Source: Turritopsis dohrnii (taxonomy: Eukaryota > Cnidaria > Hydrozoa > Anthoathecata > Oceaniidae). Taken from it: a stretch of DNA of 64,000 nt. A program made the position numbers and the translations under genes. Below the pieces are notes generated by a model. It saw only the letters and a program-made list of their open reading frames with translations. It did not search any database and had not been told where the DNA came from. Positions 10,088-21,601 of this stretch are shown in pieces. The DNA lies in NCBI GenBank assembly GCA_027922465.2, contig BQMF02000008.1, forward strand, positions 1,736,001 to 1,800,000. Direction: 5' to 3'. How positions within the stretch are numbered: the stretch's first letter is position 1; each line of letters opens with the position of its first letter.

Positions 10088-13000
10088 GCATTCTAAAAGA
10101 TCAAACAACCTAACTCTGTCCATAACACTATATATGTATAATTTAGAAAAACATGCAGTATACTTGGTTAGACAACAAGACGTCAAATGTTTCTTATCAT
10201 GGCAAAGAAATACGTTGGAGTCTTTATTTACATCTTTACACAACTAGAAGAGAAAAAATAGACGATTCTCCAATGAAAAAACAGATGGGTCACGGTTGCC
10301 ATTTTCTGTAAGTCAACAGTGAAGGATGGGAACTAGATTGGGTATTGATGGTTTTGAAGTGATTTTGAGAAAATATTTACTGGAATTGTGTCTCCAAAAA
10401 GTGGTAAGCTTAATAACGTTTTTCAACAACTGGATTGGAAAACATTGACAAAGGAGACTATCAAACACGAGATGGTGGTTTTAATATCAGGTTAGTCAGC
10501 GAAAGTGCTAATAAACAAATTACCACCTTGAATGCACCGACAAAATGATTGTGGTTTAAATTAAAATGTCCACATGTCCTAAACCCTGGATTTTTAAGGG
10601 TCAAGGAGTGAGTGCGTATTAGACTGGAGAACCAAATTTTAGCTTTTTAGTATTAAAGAAGGTAATTGTGGAAAAAGAGTACTAAAAAAAGGCTTCAATA
10701 GAAAAAGTAAAAATGAAACAATAGCAAAATGTAATGTTTGCATTCAGGTGACTGTCCTTAATGAAAAGTGCGTATAGTTATGATCGCTATGCTCTACTAT
10801 ACGATGCTATACTCTTACTCACAACATGTCACCACAAGTAACTTGCAATATTGACTTACACCTTTGAATTGTTTAGGCATAGGAAGGAATGTGCTTAACA
10901 AATACATCCAGCTACTTTTGTTTCACAGGTGATGAATGTGTGTAATGCAATTGCTCCTCCTTGACTGATACCACCTAAACATGCAAGCTGACATTGTTTA
11001 ATTCAAAATTCACCGATTTATACGTCTAAAGAAATCTTAAGAAGAACTTGCCAATTATTATTCTGTCAGAAGGAATGCCACTTTTCTCTTCTTCTGCAAT
11101 GAGTTTTTTTTACTAGCATGGAAACAATTATATAGTAAGTAGTAAAGTTATAATCCCAAGTTCAATTGAGTTTCAAAAACCTGTACGCAAATCAAAATCA
11201 TTTTCTCCACGTTACTTACAAAAATCTTTGGATTCATTTACTCCTTTTTCATGTCCGTCTGCATCAAATGATAAGGAATCTACATCAAACCTACAATTTC
11301 AAAATAGCACTAAAATTTAAAAGAATGACAGAACAAACCATCATATTAAAGGATAAAAACAGTTAACTACAATATAGAGCTTTACCATGAAGGCATGTGC
11401 ATACCACCATTAATGGTCACTTTCTGAATAGACCTAAAAACAGTAAAAAAAATTTAAAATAGAATTTCATTTGAGGTCGATCAGGGGAAAACTTCATTTT
11501 AGGATAATATCAGGAGAAAATGTACGCATTTGGACACATGTATTAAACATATGGTAGTGCCATTTTTTATAATTCAGACAGTCAACCACGCCTAAAATAG
11601 TTTTACAACCAAACGTCATTTGTCAACTGATCTTCTGCATAGAAGACAGGTATTTAATTTGCTTCTTTTTTCTAAGAACTAAGTATTAACTTTTTCAACA
11701 GATCAAACAGGTCAGAACATGTATAACCTACCCATTGTCACCTAGTTCATGCATAAAAATAACCTAAAAGAAATACTGCAGTAAGTAGGAGTGTTGCTAC
11801 AGCTTCTACCATTAACATGTGATAACTTACTGTAGCAGTATGTTTGATCTTCGGCAAACAAACAGGACCTGACATTATTTATTTTAAATCTATTATGGAA
11901 ACACAGCTGAAAATCATCTGTCTTTTTCGAATTTATACTATCAGAAAGTAATCAGTAGCAATATTTTTCTGTTCCACTTGTGTTGCCCATATTTAGGTTA
12001 TGCAGGTGTTCTCTGTCTTTGCTTCTAAACGTAAATTAGAATTACAAATATTTTACGTCGAAACGTCGTATAAATAAACTTGGATGTGTCGATGAAACTT
12101 GTCGTTTTTTGTTTTGTTCCTCTCTTTTGTTACAAAATATTTTACTGTTCTAATATTTAATATGGATTAACAATACCTTTAATCAAATCAGATCTCAAGA
12201 TGTGGCTTGTTAGAAAATGAGCAAACAAATTATACAGTGTGTTTCAAAACTTTGGCAACAAAAATTTTCATCGCATATTTGAAGAATTTTTATAAATTTT
12301 GTATCGATGGAATCCTTATTTTTTGGTCTTTCTCCTGATGTAATTTTTGTAGGAAATGGAAAAGTAGAAGAAGAGAAAATCGAAAAATAAATTTGGAAAA
12401 ACTCATTGATTTCTTAACGATCAATTAAGATGTTTAACAATAAGATCAATTTCCGAAAACAAAAGCAGTTTTGTAACAATTTTTGATCGCTTTCACTTTA
12501 ACAAAGCCAATGTTACGCACGTTTGAAAAATTTTACGTGAGCAATTACTTTAATTGAGAGCATAAAAGATTTTGCACCTTTAAACAATAAAGTCGTTAAC
12601 TTTATGTCTTAATTGATCGTTAAAAACTTACAAAGTTTATAAAGTTTAATAGCTTTACTTGCTTTCTGTCAACAAAATTTTTCCAAGTTTGGATGAATTT
12701 TGATTGATGCGTAACTAATTCTGCAATAACATTCAAACCATATTCTCGTATCTTAAAAAAATGCTACGAGTTTAAACAGTTTTATTAGTAAATCAATGCC
12801 CCATTAACAAGAAAATAAAACATTGTTGTTTAAAGTCTGCTTTTATCTCATTTTTCATTTTGTAACAAACGTCGTCCTATTAAACGACACATTCAAAAGT
12901 TGGAACTTTTAATAAAAGCCACGGCAAATCACCAGAAACTATTTGCTACAAAGAAAGAAATGTGCATGCGTGAACTGTAAGTGTGAATACGTATTTTATA

Positions 13001-13469
13001 TATTCACAGAACATCACATCACAGACAGCCAAAAGAAAACAAACAGACAAAGAAAAAAAAATCTTCGAAAAAAAAAAAGAAAGAAATGAAAGCGAAAGAA
13101 CCGTCAGAAATACTGCGTCTTGAACTTTTTGATTCAAAACAAACAGGTATGCAAAATGTTCACACAACAAACAAGAAAAAAACATACGGTGTATCCTGAA
13201 ACCTTTAAAGCAAGTGACATTCCTAAAAACGGAAGCATAGGTTCATTTCAAGTTCATTTCGAATTTGAAGTAATTGAAGTCCTCTTTGAATTAAATAACA
13301 TCTATTTTTCGTTAATAAATGGTAAATTACCGACCAAAAATATAATGAGTATAGTGCAAGCCTCCATATATCGTAAAGCGTAAGATAAATAAATGAGGAT
13401 TAGTTGTTAAATCACGGTATTTTGTGTTTATTTTTGATTAGGCCGTTTCTCTAAAATGAGTAATAAATA

Positions 13470-14975
13470 TTGTTCAATACGGAAATGAAACGAATTGCCA
13501 TGCAGTCAATTTTGCCATTCTTCTTGGATCAATTCAAGAAAGTCTTAAACACTCGAAAAAATGCGAGGGACTTTTGCTTCGAAGAGGAAGATGGAGTCAA
13601 CAACGCTCTGGATGATTTAGTAGCGGCAGGTTCCTTAAATGAAAATCTATCGCACGAGATAGATCAAAAGGTGGATAATTACTTAAGCTGTATGGTCTGA
13701 CTTAGGTCCATTTCATAAGCTGTGGCGTACCGAACCGAACTCGGAAATTTCCTCAGTACAGCTCGGCTCAGTTCTGTTCGGCACATCGTTTCATAAGACC
13801 CGAGCCAAGCCGAGCGGAATCGCGCCAAATGTTTCAAAATGGTGATTGTTTATAACAACAAAATGCTTTTGTATTCTCGAATTCGAAGAGAGAAGAGAAA
13901 AATTAAGTATTTTACTTGGGTTTCTTATATTAAGTCTGGATTCTCCATCAGCTTCATTATCATTATCTCGTTGCTGAACTATTTGAACTTTTGATGATGG
14001 TTTTCGTTTATTCTTATCGTTTTTTACATTATTTACACTCATTTTCTTTCGCTTATTACATAATTTTCGAATAATCTCTTCGTCTGTTTGATCTTTATCT
14101 GAACTTTTAAGATTTTCACATTTCTCGCGTTTTTCATTAAATATACGAGCAGATTGCTCTTCCAGAATCTGCAGCATGGTTTTCTCGGTCGCCAAATATT
14201 ATTTAAAAAGGAATCTTTTTTTTGCAAAGTTTCTTGAAATATACTCATGCGTCAGCACGGTTCGGCTCACCATTTCGTTTCAAACCGTCGAGCCAAGCCG
14301 TGCCGAGGCGTGCGGCACGGCTAGGTCAGCTGTGGCTTTATAAGCTGTGGCGAGCCGAACTCAGAGAAAATTTGGCGAGTTCGGCGCGGCACGGCACAGC
14401 TTATGAAATGGGCCTAAGGTACATAAACAAATCATCCTGTCAGGTTGATACTATCGATACCTGGTTCTCCGTATTACAAACTAGCGGAAAAAGTGACAAA
14501 ATAGCTGTCCGTGATCCCGGAATCAATAATTACTGCTCAATCGACTGATAAGCTCAAAATCGTAAAGTTAGATCCAGACGAAGTTATAATATCATTTGAC
14601 GTGTGCTCCCTTTACACTAACGTCCCTATAAGTGAGGCAACCGACAATGCTGCAGATCTTCCATATTCCGGCAGATACGAAACACCTCCAGTCGACAAGG
14701 AAACGTTCACCACCCTCACAAAGTTAAGAATGACTGATGTGGTATTATCTACACATGACGTTGTTTCAGACAAGCTGACGGTCTAACAATGGGTTCTCCT
14801 CCGGCCCTACAGTTAGCAAACATTTGGCTTGCAAAGTTCAAAGAAGCGATAAAAGACGATGGCAAACTCTATGAAAGGTATATGTCCTGAGGTCAATTAA
14901 GAAATCTCAAGTACAATCAAAGCTACGTGAAATCAACGTCTTACATCCCAATTTGAAGTTTTATTGTTATTATTA
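13470..14975 (+). pseudogene. Penelope-like reverse transcriptase remnant (unit 1 copy, interrupted)
   Basis: Pieces in order: EEEDGVNNALDDL near 13580-13620; after the 13702-14417 insertion, ILSMPGS-type and IPESKI-type blocks in broken frames; DEVIISFDVCSLYTNVP at about 14578-14630 (the SFDV.SLYTN motif of Penelope-like RTs); then GLTMGSPPAPQLANIWLAKF (14785-14840) and YERYM near 14870. Frameshifts and stops occur throughout; the DD of the catalytic YMDD is lost here but YMDDI survives at 31622 in unit 2. The family assignment rests on SLYTN plus TMGSP plus YMDD spacing; a distant PLE lineage is likely. Confidence 0.65.
13702..14417. mobile_element. TIR element with GC-rich CGAGCC-type subterminal repeats and a minus-strand ORF
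   Basis: Ends TTAGGTCCATTTCATAAGCT and complement TTAGGCCCATTTCATAAGCT. Unit 2 has the empty site at about 31195 (GGCTAAGGTAC), proving a mobile insertion after or alongside the duplication. TTA is at the left and TAA at the right, so the target duplication is not clean; PIF/Harbinger is the nearest fit. A minus-strand ORF at 14195-13791 (134 residues, Lys/Asn-rich, with EEIIRKLCNKRKK) resembles the small DNA-binding partner proteins of such elements only in composition. Confidence 0.72.
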
Positions 14976-15828
14976 GATTTTCTCAGAGGACCACCGTTGA
15001 CTGGGCTTTGAAAATAATACATTAACTAGATATAAAAACCATACATTGTTTTGAGTATTTTGGCCTCTACAACATGGATACACTTTCCGTTGTCAATTTG
15101 TAAATTTAGCTTTTCGTTAACTCAACGCATGCTGAAGGTGGACATAGGCGGCGAGCGACGTGTGAATAGAATTTACAGAAGTCATTTTCAGATCATTACA
15201 CATACATTGATCGTTGAGAAATTAATGAGATTTTCGAAACTTATTTCTTCGATTTTCTCTTCTTTTTCTTTTCCATTTCCTGCTGTATTATTTCCTGTTG
15301 CTAATTTTTTGAAACACCCTGTATTACCATAACATAATAATAATGATACAAACTAGAGGGAATACAGTACTACCCCGAATCGAATCGAGTTGAATCGAAC
15401 CGAGTTGAATCGTAAGTATTTTCACAAGACGTTAATTAGTAAGAGCCACGAGAGCCACATATAGCAAAAAAATATAAATAATTTTCTTCCTCATGTATTC
15501 GTCAATATGTTATCGGAAGTACAGAACCCTCGACCGACTGCTTCTGTATTCTGAATCACGCACACCGAGATGATTTGAGAACTCGCCTCGTAACTTTGAT
15601 TATTTGTGCAAGACGGTAAGAAACAATTTTGAGCGAGTGTTGAGCAGCTTCTGGGTTTCCTGAAGGACTGCCTCTGTCAGGATATTTAAAGCATTCCACT
15701 TATCAGACCCCAAATCAACCAAAAACATATTTTTACGAAAGTCCTTAAATTCCAAAATTTTTCCTGCCGAAAGCTTTCGTTGTTAATGTAACTACATTAG
15801 CGATGAAAAAAATTATTGCGATATACTA

Positions 15829-16447
15829 CAGTGGACTCTCCATAACTTGAACTCTCACGGGGAATCAGAAATCGTTCGAGTTATGGAGAGTTTGGAAATT
15901 TTGCTAAGTTTATCCTTTATACATAAGCCCCATGAAAGAAAACGATGTATTTGAGTAATTATCTGCCTTACGGGGTGAGAAGAAAGTCGCAAACAGTTTA
16001 TTTCAGTTGACTAAATCTATTCTGTAATGAAAAAATCCGTAATTACAGTTTGTTTAATATTATCATTCCACTCTAATCAATGCGGGTGATGGTTTTTTCA
16101 CCACAGACGCCATTTTATTCATGAGAATGAGAACTTCAAAACAAGAATATTTGTAAACACACCACTTTACATTCGAACAGCGCGTTCGAAAATATTTGAA
16201 TCAGAAAAAAACTCTTGAAATTCTTCAGTTTTCAGATTGTCCGAGTTATGGAGAGCGAAAATAGCTTAATATGCTTTCAAGGGACCAAAAATATTGTTCG
16301 ACTTAGGGAGATTTTCGAGTTATGGAGATTCGAGTAATAGAGAGTTAATTATGAGAGTTTATTAGGAAATTTTCATGGTGTCTACGAATTCGTTCGAGTT
16401 AAGGAGCGGTTCGAGTTATAGGGTTTCGAGTTATGGAGAGTCCACTG
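15829..16447. mobile_element. Pogo/Tigger-like MITE
   Basis: Left end CAGTGGACTCTCCATAACTT and right end complement CAGTGGACTCTCCATAACTC, with TA at the left flank. The GTTCGAGTTATGGAGAG motif recurs several times in the interior in both orientations. CAGT..CTC..TAA.TCGAAC ends are characteristic of pogo/Tigger elements. No transposase frame. It lies in a block found only in duplicon 1. Confidence 0.72.
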
Positions 16448-17078
16448 TTATTCGATAAGTCATCGTTTTAGTTGACGTCTCTTCCGATACGTTGAGTTGC
16501 AAGGCAGCTGAAAGAGACAGGCATAGCGCCCAAGACTAAAAGTTCGCCCTATCTGAGGCGTTTGTTCATTGTAATATCAGGAAGATCGTTATCATTAAAG
16601 TTAAAGTGATGTCTTCTTAATCGAAAATTCAAACTAAAAATTACAATTTGTGAAAATGACGAATTAAATAAAGAATGATTGAACAAGAAAAATCAACAAT
16701 GGCATTATTTACGAAGAAAAATCATAATATAATATATAACATATCACTGCAGATTGGCGACAAAGAGTTATGAAAACAGTTTTTTAATCGACTGAAACCC
16801 TTCCCATATCAAACCATTCTAAAGCAATCGTCCACAAACTCCTTAATAAAACCAAATTGAAATTCTCGAGCAAAGAGAAAAAAAGTCTCGAAAAGTGAAT
16901 GTACACTACTGAAAAGTCATGATACAAATAGTCACTATGTAGAAATTAAGTACGTTCAAAATCAATGGTGTTAATTCACTCGCAAAACTAGATCTGTCTT
17001 TATAAATGTACTTACATCGTACATTACCCTTCATTTCGAGTTCATTATGTAAAGATCATAGAAACTGCAGGTTAAACA

Positions 17079-17084
17079 TTTATT
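17079..17084 (-). terminator. Poly(A) signal of LYPLA-B
   Basis: AATAAA on the minus strand, 50 bp past the LYPLA-B stop. The same position in LYPLA-C is altered. Confidence 0.5.
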
Positions 17085-17133
17085 TTTGCAGTACACCGGA
17101 CAATGACCCACGAATGCAACAAAATGATGCCTA

Positions 17134-19568
17134 TCAATCTGTCTTTGGTAATATTGTGCTTAAGAAACTCTTCACGTCCGCCATTTCCTACAAAAAAAAG
17201 AGGGCTTGTCATAAACTAATAAACATCTGTGCTTAAATTTGGACAAAACTCATGTTCTAAATATTTCACATCAAATCAATATCAATACTGGACACATTTC
17301 CTTTTAAAAAGGAATACTAACCCTTCGATCCGAGTTATGTTTCAAACCATCATATGTATTGAAAGTAATATTTTTGTAATGTGTTTTAAGTAGTTCGTTC
17401 GACATAACACCAAAACGATAATTCACGACAGGATCTGCATTACCTACAGAAATTCGTGTAGAATACTTCGTGCAGATGTTATATGTCACTTACAAAATAA
17501 ATTTAGGTTACATTTGTGGAATAAAGAAAGAACCGAAAGTTTGTTGATGAGAGAAGCAGAGAAAAAAAAGCACAACAAGTGAATACAGAAGTCAGATTAT
17601 TTTATATTCGAATTCCACATTAACGAAAAGGATTTCAAAACGCATTCACAATACACTGTGTTAAGGGCAGGTCAAGGTGGTCTTGTCTCACTAAAGATAT
17701 AAGACTACCGACAGCTTAGGTTGCTATGAAGCTTCAAAATTATTAAAATGAACGGGAAAATGTTTAAATGTCCAGAACTTAGACAAACATACAATGCTAT
17801 TTATTTGGTAAAAAAATATCAAATGTTTCTTACCATGGCCAAGAAATACGTTGGTGTCTTTATTTACATCTTTACACAACTAGAAGAAAAAAACCCGGCA
17901 ATTCTCTCATTAACAAGTGGATCATTTTCTGTGAATCGACAGTGAAAGTTGGGAACTAGATTTGGTGCTGATGTTTGTGAAGCATGGCAATTTGGACTAT
18001 GGAAGATATTTAATGGAGCTATACCTCTAATAAGTGAACAACAGAAGGCTTATAACATTTTTCAACAACAGAATTGGCACTTGAATTTATCAGGTTTGTC
18101 AACAAAAATAACAGTTAACAAACAAATTTGTGGATAAAATTTCGCGTGGATTTAATTTCGCAGACAAGCGAAAAAAAGTAATTTTGAAAAAAAAATCAAC
18201 TTTTAAGCGTAACTTGGAGATGCTCTAATTTATCTTCTCAAAACAACTATTTATGTAATATTAAACATTTACATTTTTTCCCTTGTTTTTAACTTCATTG
18301 GTTAATCCTCATCTTCTTTACATCGAGCCAAAGATAAAGAAATCCTAGGCTCGTTGAAAACTCTACCCCTGAGAAAAACTAAAAAAAAAACGTTTTTCAA
18401 AATTTAAGTTAGCCTGTCGGGCGAATTTTTATTGATTTTGGGTGGTTTTAATTTTGCGTTTTTTATTTAATCCATGCGAAATTTTATCTACTTAAGGTAC
18501 TGGACACTCATCAACATGTCACCTCAAACAACCAACAGTATTGACTTACACTTTTGAATTTTTTATGCATAGGAAGGAATGTGCTTAAACCAATACATCC
18601 AGCTAGTTTTTTTTCAAAGATCATAAATGTATGTAACGCAATCGCTCCACCCTGACTGAAGCCACCTAAACATGAAAATGGACATCCAGTTAAATCGCTC
18701 AAAATTCAATGCCTGATACATTTGAAGAAATTATAAAAAGACCTTACCAACTACTATTCTGTCAGAAGGAATGCCATTTTTCTCTTCTTCGGAAATGAGT
18801 TTCTTTACTAGCATGGAAACAATAATAAAATAAGTAGAAGAGCTATTATAATAATCCTTAAAACCAAAAGTTGTACACAAAAATCAATATCATTTTCTTT
18901 CCATTTTACTTACAAATATCTGAGGATTTTTTTATTCCTTTCTCATCTAGGTTTGCATCAAATAATAAGGAATCTATATCAAACCTACAAGAAAGCTTTC
19001 AAAAATAGCACTATAATTTAATACAACAGTCAAAAAAATATTCGAGGATAGTTACAATATAGTTTTACCATGAAGGCATGGCCATACCACCATTAAGGGT
19101 CACTTTCTGAATGGGCCTAAAAATGAACAAATTAAAAAAAACAATTACATTTGAGGTCAATATCAGGGGAAGTCTTCATTTTAGGTTAATATCAAATCAG
19201 GGGAAGACTTACGCATTTGGGCACATATATTTAACATGCGGGAGTGCGATTTCTTCTAATGCTGACAGCCAACCATGCCTAAAATAGTTTTATGATCAAA
19301 GTGTCACTTGCAAACTGATCCCCTGTGTAGAACACAAGTATTTAAGTTGTTGCCTTTTTATTAGAATTAAGTATAAACCTTTTCTACAGATCAGAGGATC
19401 ATTTTAATAACTTACCCAGTGTCACCTAGTCCATGCAAAAAAATAACCTAAATAACAACAGCAAGATTTTCACTGTAGTAACTAGAAGTGTTCAACAGCT
19501 TTATTAGCATATCACAAACTCACTGTAGCAGTATGCTTTATCTTTGGCAAACAAACATAATGCGACAT
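17134..19568 (-). CDS. Acyl-protein thioesterase (LYPLA1/2-like), copy B, intact
   Basis: Alpha/beta hydrolase that removes palmitate from S-acylated proteins in the cytosol; may also act as a lysophospholipase. Exons 19568-19524, 19447-19416, 19278-19213, 19116-19069, 18984-18914, 18807-18748, 18665-18550, 17879-17834, 17443-17322 and 17187-17134 use GT..AG sites and close to 219 residues plus stop, against about 230 in vertebrate LYPLA1. Landmarks: VIFLHGLGDTGHGW at 16-29, PSWFDI near 61-66, GGFSQGG with nucleophile Ser111, NADPVV with Asp165, and GLKHNS with His197. The full catalytic triad is present. The start ATG is chosen because it aligns with the family N-terminus (MSHYVCLPKIKHTAT). 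Intron 7 holds a MITE. B differs from C at a few residues, e.g. MSHY versus MSGP and KHN versus QHS next to the catalytic His. Confidence 0.93.
18134..18488. mobile_element. MITE in intron 7 of LYPLA-B
   Basis: Inverted ends GATAAAATTTCGCGTGGATT and complement GATAAAATTTCGCATGGATT. In LYPLA-C only the left two-thirds survives (35214-35440), showing that the element predates the segmental duplication and was cut back in C. Target duplication not clear. Confidence 0.68.
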
Positions 19569-20019
19569 TGTTTATTTTAAATCTATAATGGAAAAGCACC
19601 TGCAAATCGTGGGTTCATTAGAAAGTCAAAATTTAATTAAACATTTTTCTGTCTCACTTGTGTATTTTCAGGTCATGCAGGTATTCTCACCATCTTTGCA
19701 TCTTGCTCTTGCGTAAAATATATTATAATAAGAATCACAAAAATTTTAATATTTTTATTGAATATCAATTAATTTTATATACTATTGATTTATAAACCCT
19801 TTAAAGTTTTTCTTTTTAATGTTATGAGAATTCTTCTTTTCTATTTTCATAGATGGTCAATACACTTGATAAAAATACATACTCAGTTGCTAGGTGTCAC
19901 AAATGTTTGCTTTTACTTACACCAATAATAACAAAACTGTATTAATTACTTTCACTGTTTATATTATATAACAAGTTTTTGTAAGACTGAATTTTTACAG
20001 TAATAATGCTATTTTTATG

Positions 20020-20275
20020 AATGTTTATTTTCTGAATGTTTATCCAGGATAGCCTCTTCAGTTCCTTAAGGTACTGCTATCAATGCTATCAATGCTGTAA
20101 TGACAGGAACCGTTCAACTAGACAACCATCCTAGACATCATCCCTACTCTCTTGCTGAGTGCTAAGCAGAGAAGAGTGATTCACACTGTTATAGTCGCTG
20201 ACATGACTCGATTGGGGATTGAACGCGCAACCTCCCGAACAGGAAGCAAGCACTCTACCACAAGGCTTCCTCATG
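20020..20275 (-). mobile_element. tRNA-derived SINE (unit 1 copy)
   Basis: Read on the minus strand, the head has a box A (TGGTAGAGTGCTTG) and a box B (GCGTTCAATCCC) at tRNA spacing, followed by about 170 bp of body and an ATAAACATTC-rich 3' end. The second copy is at 36972-37226, inherited through the segmental duplication rather than inserted twice. Confidence 0.7.
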
Positions 20276-20818
20276 TTATGTTACGTTATAAAAACATTGA
20301 GATTAAATTCACAAATTTACACACATCTGAATTTAAAGTTTTGTTATTTTTTTCCCCATTAAAAGTTAAAAAAGGGAGTTGGAAACTAAGATGTTTTTTA
20401 ATTTCATTGAAAAACATGAAAACAAGTTCTACTGGTACCAAAGGTTAAAAAAACTATATATTGAATAGAAATCGGAAAGTAACAATACATAATTTAGAGT
20501 TCAAATATCTGATCAAAAATGGTATGGATCATTTGCCTACAATCGAACAATTCAAAATTCGGAAATACTTTTCATAATTGATTGAATAAATAGGCACATC
20601 ACAGGTCACCATCGCCAAAAAAACACCACCAGTTCCTACTGCCAATAGCACAAAACATTGTGTTCTCAAAATGCTTTGAATATTTTACTTTGATGTATAT
20701 ATACAAACACATCATAACATAAACAAACAACAACATAAAAAGCAACATTTGACAAAATTGTATTTCCAAGAGGGTTTATTCGAAGCAAAATTCGTTAATA
20801 GAGATTGGCACTGGCACT

Positions 20819-20940
20819 TATATATAGATATATCTATATAGATATCTATATATAGATTTTGAGTGTTTTATATTCAATTTGTAGAACTAAAAAGGGCATT
20901 ATTCATGATGTGTAAACCACCGACAGAAGAAATTATATAT
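20819..20940. repeat. AT palindrome block present only in unit 1
   Basis: Begins with a (TATATAGA)-type palindrome about 45 bp long. Unit 2 joins GGCAC directly to AATGATGATAAG at 39159, so about 120 bp is inserted here or lost there. Confidence 0.55.
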
Positions 20941-21601
20941 TAATGATGATAAGTAAGCTTCTGCATTTATAAAGAATCAGATAAATATGATTAACTTATG
21001 TTCTGATTTGATTTTAAGGAATTATGAAAGCCTTTCTTTTAGGAAGATAGACAAATTTTAGCTACACAAACTGCTACTACTGCTGCTGGTCCTTTTTATT
21101 AGTAATTAGTAGCACGGATGTGACGTCGCGGGAGACTTGAATTGCAGTAATTTGTTTGCAGCGCTACAGAGAACAAGCCACGACAAGAGTAAGACGAAAT
21201 TTTAAATGGAAACTTATGAAATCAAGTTTTGCTGAAAAAGTTTCGTTTCCAGATTATTCCTCCATTTTTCTAGTCTTTGTTCCTGTCAACCCGGTTTTGC
21301 ACCTAATCAAGAATGAACCGGAGAGAAAAAGTTGAAGTTATAAGAAGCTGTGTAGTATAGTGGCAACCTCGCCCCAGGCCTTGTTGCATGGGGATGACGT
21401 TTTATGTGGTGTGTGTAGCATTACTATTTCTATGTGGTCTAAAAACCGATATCGCTCCAGGAAAGGAGTGGGGCAACTGCTATAATTGCGGAGAATCCAT
21501 CATCTACTGATTGATACTCTGCTCGGATTCAGAAGGTGATTCGAGTTGGGCGAAATTTATGAAACAGACACTACTGGTGACGATCAAGCACGTAAAGTAT
21601 A

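Larger units (their letters stand above)
8355..11875 (-). pseudogene. Acyl-protein thioesterase pseudogene (LYPLA copy A)
   Basis: The ten-exon layout of LYPLA-B is recognisable: start exon at 11875-11831 (MSGPVCLPKIK), HGLGDTG exon at 11763-11732 degraded to HELGDNG, GFSQGG exon near 10975-10863, VNKDSNVFL exon near 10231-10187, NADP exon near 8697-8570, last exon 8408-8355. Lesions: exon 3 has a TGG to TGA stop and a second stop; the GGFSQGG exon reads GGISQGG and has lost one base after GCI; the exon 8 donor GT is now AT; the catalytic Asp motif NADPVV reads NANSVV; a 1.16-kb transposon sits in intron 8. It cannot encode a working serine hydrolase. Confidence 0.88.
12235..15321. mobile_element. 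Mariner-type long-TIR element carrying reverse-transcriptase remnants (unit 1 copy)
   Basis: Left end CAGTGTGTTTCAAAACTTTG and right end complement CAGGGTGTTTCAAAAAATTA are flanked by TA on both sides. The similarity extends inward about 170 bp on each side (shared AGGAAATGGAAAAG and GAGAAAATCGAA blocks, ending near ACGATCAAT), interrupted by 80 bp on the left. The interior holds a decayed Penelope-type RT rather than a mariner transposase. The unit 2 copy is at 29812-32095. The 51.6-kb repeat matches sequence on both sides of the right TIR, so the right TIR segment may be a separate insertion. Confidence 0.55.
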
